From contig OZ037929.1 in NCBI GenBank assembly GCA_964035575.1, positions 992,001 through 1,056,000 on the forward strand: 64,000 bases of DNA, given 5' to 3'. Shown in pieces: positions 38,234 through 46,300 of the stretch. Positions within the stretch are counted from its first letter, which is position 1. Each line of letters begins with the position of its first letter. Under the pieces are notes generated by a model that did no database searches, was not told the origin of the DNA, and saw only the letters and a list, made by a program, of their open reading frames with translations. The stretch comes from Rhynchopus sp. YZ270_cl-10 (taxonomy: Eukaryota; Euglenozoa; Diplonemea; Diplonemida; Diplonemidae). A program made the position numbers and the translations under genes.

Positions 38234-39700
38234 CTATATAGCCTTCGTGGAGCCCATGACGACGCGTCTGTGCATGCTCAAGAGGGGTGTGTCGTGGTGG
38301 ACTGCTGTGCGGAGGTGTGTCTGTGTTTCTGCTGTGTTGGAACTGTTGGCTGAGGGTGATAAGGGGTGATGAACGCCTGCGGAGTAGGCAGGGATGTCGA
38401 GGAGGCTGGCCGTGAGGCAGGGGTTGTGTGTGATGCGGCAGGCGCGGGGCAGTGCCACGTCACGGAAGGCGTCGTAGTGCAGCCCACTGCGCCCACGCAG
38501 GTGGCCGTGCTGCAGGCACCAGTCGAAGACCTGATATGCCTCCTCGGTTGTGAGGAGACGGTTCGTCTTGAAGACACGCGCAAAGTCGCGTTTGCTCATC
38601 ATAGGACGGCCTGTAGGCAGGAATCCTGTGGCCGCCCGGTTGAACACCTTCTGCAGCTGCGGTGTCTGGTCTGCCTGAGGCCGCAGCCACTCTTGTTTGA
38701 CGCTGATGGGTTGTGCTGCGCCGTCCTCTCGTGCAGCCCACCGCACGACACATTTTGCGGATGACTCAGACGACGTAGGCGATGCAGGCAGCACCTCCCC
38801 TAGCGTGCCACGACGCACCCCCACAACACCGTCGCGTATGAAGATATCCCTTGCCGCCACCACTGTGCGCAGGGGTGTGTCGTGCTCGTCCCTTACGGGA
38901 ACGATGCGCTGGGAGGGGGTGCTGCGTCGTTCGCTGTCTGCGTTGGGCCTTGCTGTGTACACAGACGACGCGTGTGATGACGACGATGCCGGTACTGCTG
39001 ACAGCGGTGATGATGCTGGCTGCGATGCGGGTGAGCCCTCTCTGCTGTCCCCCTCCCCCTTCCCTTTCCCCTTCCCCTTGAGGTACTCCGTCAACACAAC
39101 CCTGCTGCACCGCATCTCCTCCTCCCAGGCACGACACAGACGTGCCCAATCCGCGTGCGTCGTGAGCAGCGTCTCCTGTGTGCCGTTCGGCACCGTCGCA
39201 CGCACGCTGACTGCAGCACGCTCTCCTGGCTTCGCCTTCGCAGCACACTCCCGTATATCAGCCCGTACACGCGCCCAGAAGGCAGCCGATGCGCGGAAGG
39301 CCTTCTCCTCTGCCTTGTATGTGACCGTGACGTAGTGTGGGTTCACGATCTCCCAGGCACGCACGTAGGCCTGCATCCACTCGCGGTTGAGGCGGTGCAT
39401 CATGGTGGTGTGGCTGGCGTACACTTTGTAGCGCGGTGCCTTGGCACTCTCAGGGTCGAGCCCTGCCTCCGACACGAAGTTCGCCCAGAAGACTTCGTCT
39501 GCGGGGAACGTGAAGCCTGCACCGTGCACCCCACTGTACTCCTTGCGTGCACTCCGCAGCACGTCAGCTGCGACAGGGTCGCGTGAGGGCTCGAACAGCG
39601 GCATCTCTGGGACACAGAGCTCGGGGTACTGTGCAGGAGCGGTGACATAGGCAGAAGCAGCAGCAGGCCCCTGAGAAGGGGATGCATCCTGCACGCCCAT
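38234..39700 (-). CDS. Protein of unknown function (488 aa)
   Basis: I do not recognise this protein. It runs from ATG at 39700 to a TAG at 38234 with GC-rich codon use like the other genes. Visible parts: a folded-looking N-terminal half with many aromatic residues (FWANFVSEAG, YKVYASHTTMMHRLNREWMQ, YVRAWEIVNPHYVTVTY); a KGKGKGKGEG stretch followed by a Ser/Ala/Pro-rich linker (about 210-270); an SH3- or KOW-like beta segment (VVAARDIFIRDGVVGVRRGT, VVRWAAREDG); and a helical region KRDFARVFKTNRLLTTEEAY with a later LHYDAFRDVALP that loosely recalls a degenerate EF-hand pair. The last 60 residues are low-complexity. No signal peptide or membrane segment. The C-terminus could be altered by an unseen intron. 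Confidence 0.75.
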   Translation of the reverse strand: MGVQDASPSQGPAAASAYVTAPAQYPELCVPEMPLFEPSRDPVAADVLRSARKEYSGVHGAGFTFPADEVFWANFVSEAGLDPESAKAPRYKVYASHTTMMHRLNREWMQAYVRAWEIVNPHYVTVTYKAEEKAFRASAAFWARVRADIRECAAKAKPGERAAVSVRATVPNGTQETLLTTHADWARLCRAWEEEMRCSRVVLTEYLKGKGKGKGEGDSREGSPASQPASSPLSAVPASSSSHASSVYTARPNADSERRSTPSQRIVPVRDEHDTPLRTVVAARDIFIRDGVVGVRRGTLGEVLPASPTSSESSAKCVVRWAAREDGAAQPISVKQEWLRPQADQTPQLQKVFNRAATGFLPTGRPMMSKRDFARVFKTNRLLTTEEAYQVFDWCLQHGHLRGRSGLHYDAFRDVALPRACRITHNPCLTASLLDIPAYSAGVHHPLSPSANSSNTAETQTHLRTAVHHDTPLLSMHRRVVMGSTKAI

Positions 39701-40643
39701 TGTTTAGAAAGGAAGGAGAAAGAGAGAAAGAGAAAGAGAGAGGCACGTGTATGTGACGGAGAACGAAAACAACAAAAAACACTTCTTGAAAAGCGGCCAC
39801 GATCTGTTTTTCGTTTGCCTTCGAGACAAAGGGAGAGGCGGGGAGTGTTGGTGTACTGCAGTGGCTAGCTGGCGGAGGGGAGAGAGAGAAGAGAGGAAGA
39901 GGAACACCACGTGGTGGAGAAGTACACCCTTTTTCCCCCTCTACAGACCGAATACATCACGCAAAAGAAGATGGAACCAAAATGATTGTGGCAAACAAAA
40001 CTGTAGTGTGTTGATGCAGGCACACCTCCGACTGACCCACGTACAATACCAGCCATCCGGATGAAAGCGACAAGTACCCTGCGGCCTACAACAAACAAAA
40101 CAAACCCTCACCCCCACACACCCCTTGCATCCCTCCCTCCCCACCTGCAGCCCAGATCGATTTACGAGGAAGACATACACACAGGCTGTGCATCCACAGG
40201 CTCAGCCATGAAGCAACCACATACAATGTCATCAGACCCCTCCTGATGGTGTCCACCACCACCCTCCCCAGCACTCACTCAACGCTGAGTGCCGGCTGTG
40301 CGCAACACACAGTATACAGCATACAGCATATCCTCGTAGAATACGTCAGACTACGCTGCTAACACTCACCTCACCTCACCTCACTCCCCATCTGACCCAC
40401 AGCCTCTCAACACCCTGCTGTGCAAGGCAGACCCCAGATCCTTCGTGATCACGTCGAAAGAAGAGTTCAAACAGGAGGTGCCAAAGAATTAGATGACCTC
40501 ATGACATCAGTCCTTTGCATGCTCAACAGCAAGGCAGATAGGCATGCCTACGTACAGACCAGAGCTCCTTCAAGAGGCAGCCTACCATAAGCTAACGATA
40601 GTGTACCCTTTCGCACCAATGACCCGCACCATCCCAAGATCAT

Positions 40644-40688
40644 GCTATATGAGATGAACCTAGCCTCTCTCTGTGTGCTTAGTCACCA
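40644..40688 (+). repeat. Family A hairpin, copy 4
   Basis: GAGATGAACCTAGCCTCTCT ... GTGCTTAGTCACC. CTAGC/GCTTAG still pair with one bulge; the loop is longer. Confidence 0.55.
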
Positions 40689-40899
40689 AAAAAATCATCC
40701 CCCGTTTGCGTTTGAATGTGACCATGTGTGTGCCTTCAGACGCGTGCTCCTTCCTAGTGAAGGAGCCCTCTCCTCACCCAAGTGTGCTGTCTAGAGCCAG
40801 GTGACCAAAGATTGGTGGTGTGCGTTAATGCCCTCCCCTGACAGCATGGCAACACTCTCGGTAGGACTCCATGTGGACACTGCTTTGTCTCGGTGTGCA

Positions 40900-41083
40900 C
40901 CTTCAGGTGCAGCTGCACAGAGGGACGCCATACGCACCACATCACTCCCACCCCCACCCCATCCAACCCCTCTCCAGGAGCGCGCTGCTTGCCATCTGAC
41001 GACCAAAGAGAAAGAGAAGCACTGTACACAACAACACTCTATTCGGTTTCAAGCTGAGATATCCTCCATGGATCCATTCCCCT
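40900..41083. repeat. Direct repeat, copy 1
   Basis: About 180 bp beginning CTTCAGG...GCTGCACAGAGGGACGCC and ending CCATGGATCCATTCCCC, nearly identical to 42076-42254. Short shared text (AAGCTGGTACA) continues beyond a gap in both copies. Confidence 0.85.
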
Positions 41084-41224
41084 CACCACAGAGGTCGATA
41101 TCCACAAGCTGGTACAGCCCTCCCCCAACCCCTCCACTCCCCCCCTCATCTTTAGCCTTTGCGTAATCACACAGGTTTTTCTTTGTACTCCAGATGCGAT
41201 GTGCCCTACTCCACACACTTTATG

Positions 41225-41250
41225 GGCTATGTTCTGCGCAAGAATTACCC
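41225..41250 (-). repeat. Family E hairpin, copy 4
   Basis: On the minus strand it reads GGGTAATTCTTGCGCAGAAC then ATAGCC. One stem base is changed. Confidence 0.55.
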
Positions 41251-42075
41251 TCACAAGACATCCACCACACCACACCACACACCTTAAGGCAATGCTCTTC
41301 CCCTCTGAGGAACTATCCACACCTGCTCTCAACCCATCCCCCTCCCCTCCCCTCTTCTACCACCCCAGCGTCACCGTTGGCTGCATCCCTCATGTACCCC
41401 CAGAACGCACTGTGTTGCTTACATTTGTCCCTAAGCCCTTTCAGCTGCCTCTTCATCTCGTTCCTCGTCTCCCACCCTAAGACTCCTGACCACCTCAGCT
41501 CACACCCTGCACAACGAAGCCTTCCTTAACGGATGAACCCAACTTCGTTTCATATAAAAGAAACGGAAGGTGCTGAAAGGTAGCAGCGGTGTGAAAGAAG
41601 AGCTCAGAGACGTCGTTCATCCCTTCTCCTCCCTCCCCTCCCCCTTCCCCCAGGCTATCATTGTTAAAACGAAAGCAAATGGTTGGTAAGGCAACTTCTT
41701 CGTGTCTCCATTAACCCCCTTTACCTTCCCATTCGGCACCCCATCCTTGTGTGAACGGGTATGGTGTGAAAGAACAGTAGTAAGACACACACAATGTGAG
41801 TGAGTAAGACTGCAAAGTGTGCTGCCGTGTGCAGAAGGCATCGCACCCACCACGATACCAGAACTGTTCCCCTACCATAGTAGCCGTGTCACACCTACGT
41901 GACACAGTGTCGCAGTTATTGTGTTACCACACAATAGGTACAACACCCCACACCTAACTCCCCCCCCGAAGCAAACAATGTGGAATACAATCAAATGCAA
42001 CTGCATGATCGTCACACACTGCGCTTAAACGGAAAACAACACGGCTTGCTTCGTTCCTATCTGTTGTGTGCTTCG

Positions 42076-42254
42076 CCTTCAGGAACAGCTGCACAGAGGG
42101 ACGCCATACGCACCACATCCCACCCCACCCCATCCAACCCCTCTCCAGGAGCGCGCTGCTTGCCATCTGACGACCAAAGAGAAAGAGAAGCACTGTACAC
42201 AACAACACTCTATTCGGTTTCAAGCTGAGATATCCTCCATGGATCCATTCCCCC
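42076..42254. repeat. Direct repeat, copy 2
   Basis: Second copy of the sequence at 40900-41083, with small indels in a C/A-rich tract. No reading frame is conserved between the two copies. Confidence 0.85.
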
Positions 42255-43168
42255 CTCCTCCCCCTCTCCACACCTCCCTCCACAAAACAAGCTGGTACAT
42301 CCCCCATCGTCTTTCAGCTAGCCTTTGCAATACAGCACGACCTGCTACGTGATGTGCGATGCTCCGTCTGTGAACACCACCCCTACTATCCCTTTTGGGC
42401 GATCCTGTTATGTGCAATTGGCAGCTAACCACACCACAGCAAAGAAGACAACACAGAGGGCAGAAGCCGGCCACCTCGCCTTATGGGTCTGGAGACAGCG
42501 ACCCACCCTACCCCTTCCCACCCCATCACCATACGTCCTTTGCTGTGTGGCTAATGGATGAGACGACACATATGTGTCCTCACTTTGTGAAGTGTTGAAG
42601 TGTGCAGTGTGTAGCTACACAGCAAGCAACAGCAACATCATGTAAGCCCCCCATGGGCCATATAGGTCATTTCTCTCTCCTTCATCACCTAAAGTGCACC
42701 TCTTTCCATGCACCTCTTCACACTCCCCTTCCCCACCCACAGTGCTGTGTTGAACCACTGCTAGCAGCCTGCACCCAAAGGAGTCTTAGGATCTTCGTCT
42801 TCCCTTTGACATCATCAAGATAGGGGATGCATCACACTTAAGGTGTGGCAGTGCTCATGGGAGGTGGCGTGAATGTGGTGCAGTAAGACAATGACCACAT
42901 CTACATACATCGATCACTACGGACAGTAGAAAAAACGCAGGAATCACTTTTTTTTTTTTTCGGTGTGTTTTTAGTGTTTGGAACTATTGTTTCTTCGTTT
43001 TTTTTTGTTTGTATTTTTTTTTTTTTGGCTTTTTTTTTTGTTTCGACAAATCACTTTGTCAATAGACAGATTTCTGTACCACATTTTGTTTTCTTCTTCT
43101 CAACCCGAAGGCTAGGATGGCTTGCAGACGTTACTCTCTTGAGAGAAGGGAGGAAATATTCTTTTTTT

Positions 43169-43216
43169 GAAAACTTGGTTTGTATTAGTGTAGCCACCCT
43201 AGAGTGTGCTCCACTA
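43169..43216 (+). repeat. Family D element interrupted by the hAT-like insertion
   Basis: All 48 bases, from GAAAACTTGG to CTCCACTA, equal 57171-57218. TAGTG/CACTA can form a stem. Its last eight bases are the target duplication of the element that begins at 43217. Confidence 0.8.
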
Positions 43217-43370
43217 CAGGGTAGATCCTTATTTTCGCTAAAAACGCTAAAAATCCCAGATTTATTTTCGTTTTTTTCCTTTTTTTTTCTCTCCCGTTTT
43301 TGAAATTTTTCCGCGCAGGCCTGACGCTAACTTTCAGGTTTTTGGGAAATCGTGGGGGTTGATGGTTTGT

Positions 43371-43389
43371 CCGCGAGCGCAGCGAGCGG
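43371..43389. repeat. GNA-triloop hairpin 1
   Basis: CCGCGAGCGCAGCGAGCGG: CCGC/GCGG and GC/GC stems separated by tandem G-A mismatches, GCA loop. Repeated exactly at 44556. Confidence 0.6.
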
Positions 43390-43626
43390 AAAAATTGAGT
43401 GACGGTCTAAAAAAAAAAATCCAACAAGCAGGTTGGTACTGTACTGAGGCAGAATAGTGGTGTTTTTTTTACACATCTCAGCTGTCGTAGAACTAAACCC
43501 CAGGGGATAATATAGGTTTTGGGGGTTTTCTCTGAAACTCGGTCGAGCCCAACCCAGCTCGTTAGGGCCTCCGGCGGAATGTGAGAATTGCTCGGTTATC
43601 CTACTGCGGAGTTCGGCACTGTATTG

Positions 43627-44056
43627 ATACCGTCTTTTGAAAAAATATGGACCAGAAATAACATGGACCAGAATAATGATGGACCAGAACAATCATGGAC
43701 CTTTTGGGATTTTTTTTTTTTATGGACCTATTTTTCTGGTCCGACATGTGTGTGGGGTTTTTTTGTACTTGTCCAGAATTTTGACAGGGAGTCGCGCGCG
43801 CGAAGCGCGTGCGACGACCGCTTGTGTGGGGAGAAAGCTCGGAATGGGTCTACCGGGCCCACATATAAGCCGAGATGCCCCGCCAACGTGCGGTACCGAA
43901 AGCTCGGAATGGGTCTGAAAATGGACAAGTTCAAAAAAAAAAGCCTAACACAGATGGACCAGAAATAACATGGACCAGAACAATGATGGACTTTTTGGGA
44001 TTTTTTTTTTTTTATGGACCTATTTTTCTGGTCCATAATTTTTCAAAAGACGGTAT
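43627..44056. mobile_element. Nested 430 bp foldback element
   Basis: Inverted ends ATACCGTCTTTTGAAAAA... and ...TTTTTCAAAAGACGGTAT pair over about 31 bp with one mismatch; TTG flanks each side, a possible 3 bp target duplication. Inside, ATGGACCAGAA is repeated many times and one GNA-triloop hairpin is present. No coding capacity. Confidence 0.65.
43791..43815. repeat. GNA-triloop hairpin 2
   Basis: The longest of the set: an 11 bp stem (GTCGCGCGCGC against GCGCGTGCGAC, one G-T wobble) around a GAA loop. Contains the heptamer GCGAAGC. Confidence 0.7.
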
Positions 44057-44117
44057 TTGCACCAGGCACGCGCAGTGACAGTATATTTACAAAAAGAAAC
44101 GGCGGTCGTGGCACCCA

Positions 44118-44143
44118 TGGCGAAGCCACGGTACGCAACATTT
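44118..44143. repeat. GNA-triloop hairpin 3 with CGGTACGC tail
   Basis: TGGC-GAA-GCCA followed by CGGTACGCAACATTT. The same unit recurs at 44236 and, with another stem, at 44315. Confidence 0.65.
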
Positions 44144-44235
44144 CTGAAAATGTTGCCATAAAACGGCACTGTCGTTGGTAATTTTCAACAGTTACCGTAA
44201 ATTTTACTTCCAGATTTTGCTGAAACGAAAGTTTC

Positions 44236-44261
44236 TGGCGAAGCCACGGTACGCAACATTT
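44236..44261. repeat. GNA-triloop hairpin 4 with CGGTACGC tail
   Basis: Identical to the unit at 44118: TGGC-GAA-GCCA then CGGTACGCAACATTT. Confidence 0.65.
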
Positions 44262-44314
44262 CAAAAAATTGCGCTCAAAATTGCACATTTTTACTGCCAA
44301 ACAGGGCTGCAAGC

Positions 44315-44343
44315 TGCGCCGCAGGCGCACGGTACGCTACTTT
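44315..44343. repeat. GNA-triloop hairpin 5 with CGGTACGC tail
   Basis: TGCGCC-GCA-GGCGCA, then CGGTACGCTACTTTT. The stem sequence differs from the two preceding units while the tail is kept. Confidence 0.65.
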
Positions 44344-44555
44344 TATTCTTTCGCATGCTTCCTTTTCCTTCGGTATTTGAACAATTAAATCACATTCTGG
44401 CTGTGACCCTTGTCGGACACTGCGCCCTCTGACAAGGGTAATACTTTCTAGAAACATTCTGAAAAAAAGTGGTAGTGCCCGGCATTAGCAAGAAAATTTT
44501 CAAAATTAAATAGGCACCAGCAGTTTGGGTAGGCGAGACCGCATTGGGTGAACCT

Positions 44556-44574
44556 CCGCGAGCGCAGCGAGCGG
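44556..44574. repeat. GNA-triloop hairpin 6
   Basis: Exact copy of the 19 bases at 43371-43389, also followed by GGAAA/GAAAT-type A/T sequence. Confidence 0.6.
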
Positions 44575-44950
44575 AAATTTTTTTCGCAGTTTTTGGGCAA
44601 AGTTCAAAATCCCACCAAAAATTAAGTGGGGATTTTCGACAACAATACTGGGGCCCTATGGGTTTTTGGATTTTGGCCTAACAGTGTTGTGTTTCTGCCT
44701 TGGTCCGGTTGAAGTCTTTATTACTGGATCTCATACTCCGTACAGGTGACCCATACCCGACCTTTAACACACACGCACTTCTTCGAAACCTCCACCCTCA
44801 GCACCAACCCTTTTACAATGGTCCGCTTTGCGGGTTTGTGGACATAGTAATTGTGTTCTTCAAAAATATGCTTCAAAATTGTCTTATGCAAGGTGACACT
44901 GACTCATTGGTCCTTGTCTTATGAAGTGAAGACAAATATTAAAGGGGCAT

Positions 44951-44971
44951 TGGCGGGCCGAAGGCCAGCCA
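44951..44971. repeat. GNA-triloop hairpin 7
   Basis: TGGC and GCCA outer stem, one G-A mismatch, GGCC/GGCC inner stem, GAA loop. Confidence 0.6.
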
Positions 44972-45960
44972 AAAAAAACGGTAGCGAACTTTTACTTTTT
45001 TTCCTTTTGGTTTTCCCCTTATTTTGACTTTCCGGATCGATTGCGGACCGTGGTGGTGCCACTCTGTGGCTGGAAATTAGTAGGTAACCAAAAAAATGGG
45101 CCAGAGAAAAAAGGAAAAAAAAAAAGGAAAAAAAAATAAAAAATCTCGAATCCTTATTTTCACTTTCGCTAAGGATCTACCCTGCTCCACTATACCTTTT
45201 TTTTCTTTTTCATCAACAAATCACCCAAGAAATGACACTTGAACATACACATGAAATGCCACACGAGATATAATGAAACCTTTCTCCCTTATTACCCTCG
45301 GCGACATGAACACTGATGCATTTTTTTTAGGAACACTTGAACCACCCCAATCATGATTGCCTTACGGCAACCTACCTTAACAAGGACAACCACACACTCC
45401 TCCCAAACTTTTGTGTTCTCAAATGCGTAATTCAAGGGCTATGCGTTAGGAGAGAGACAGAGAAAGGCAACTGTAGTTGTTGATACAGGAGGAGGCACAC
45501 ACTCTGACTGACCCACGTACGATGCCAGCCCCGGATGAAAGCACAACTACTCTACGGTCAACAGCAGAAGGGGTAAACGAGAGAAACCTAATGGTGCTAT
45601 CCGTACTGTAATGTGAAGGGCGGTACACAACCGCTTGTCAGCTTGCGGCCTACCTTCTGCTGAAGAGTTGTGGAAGAAAAGTTGAAAGATGAACAATGTC
45701 TTGCATCATTTAAACAGAGTAGTTGGCAACGTGCTAAAAAACGCATCTCAGTCAGAGCCTCGTGCAAAAGGGTGGGTAAAAAAGTAAAATTGTTTCACCA
45801 TACAAAAAAGTCAACAAAATAAAGTAACAGTGTACCTTTGGTGCGTGGCCAGATGGGAGGACCCGCAGCCATGCTGTCCCCCTGCCAATCTATTTCAGAA
45901 AATAGGGAAAAAAATGAAAATTTGAAAGGTAAATGTGTTTCTCGTGCATCAAAAGAAAGT

Positions 45961-46000
45961 TTGCTTGAAATACAAAGCCCTCTCTGTGACAGTGTACCCG
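45961..46000 (+). repeat. Family C element, copy 3
   Basis: TTGCTTGAAATACAAAGCCC then TCTCTGTGACAGTGTACC; 22 bases before a family A element. Confidence 0.6.
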
Positions 46001-46021
46001 CCCCACCTAAAGAAAACCATC

Positions 46022-46064
46022 GGTAAGATGATCTCAAGCCTCTCGTGCTTGGTCACCTTGGAAA
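46022..46064 (+). repeat. Family A hairpin, copy 5
   Basis: Inner stem TCAAGC/GCTTGG: the T-A pair of the consensus is C-G here (compensatory) and the next pair is a T-G wobble. Outer stem and CTCTCGT loop are unchanged. Confidence 0.65.
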
Positions 46065-46300
46065 AAAAAAAGATAAAGTTTGAGATGAATGTCGCTGTAC
46101 ACACATCTTCTAATAAAAATAACGTACAGCCAAACGTACCTAAACTACTGTTCAGTTCAATGTTTTCGAGTTCAAAAAAAAACACACACACAAACCATGC
46201 AAGCTGTACGGGGCGTGGGGGTGTCTGAGAGGTGGTGTATTCTAGTTTGCATTTTTCATGGTTTTGTATTTTCTTAGTCTTTTTTTTTAGCACAAATAGA

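Larger units (their letters stand above)
39701..43208. other. 3.5 kb intergenic region with a direct repeat
   Basis: No gene recognised. Base composition is less AT-rich than other spacers, with C/A-rich tracts on the plus strand. Features seen are the direct repeat pair (40900 and 42076), a family A element (40644), a family E hairpin (41225) and, at its right end, a family D element (43169). Reading frames of up to about 120 codons are proline/serine/threonine-rich and cross the repeat edges. Confidence 0.55.
43217..45184. mobile_element. Non-autonomous hAT-like DNA transposon (1,968 bp)
   Basis: The ends are inverted repeats CAGGGTAGATCCTTA ... TAAGGATCTACCCTG-type, with TTTTCGCT-like subterminal sequence on both sides. 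CTCCACTA stands directly outside each end (43209-43216 and 45185-45192), an exact 8 bp target duplication. Eight-base duplications and CAGGG termini are typical of the hAT superfamily. The uninterrupted target is at 57171-57218. No transposase frame is present; the longest frames have no recognisable domain. A smaller foldback element is nested inside, and seven GC-rich hairpins with C-GNA-G triloops are spread through it. Confidence 0.82.
45193..46300. other. Intergenic DNA downstream of the RABL6-like gene
   Basis: No gene seen. It holds a C-A pair of hairpin elements (45961-46000 and 46022-46064) and unique AT-rich DNA. Confidence 0.6.

Noticed and set aside
40801..42307. Frames of about 120 codons around the direct repeat
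   Set aside because: They are low-complexity, and the two repeat copies do not share a frame after indels.
43588..44330. Frames of 95-126 codons inside the hAT-like element as transposase fragments
   Set aside because: They consist of the repeated GGACCAGAA block and hairpin units, with no transposase motif.
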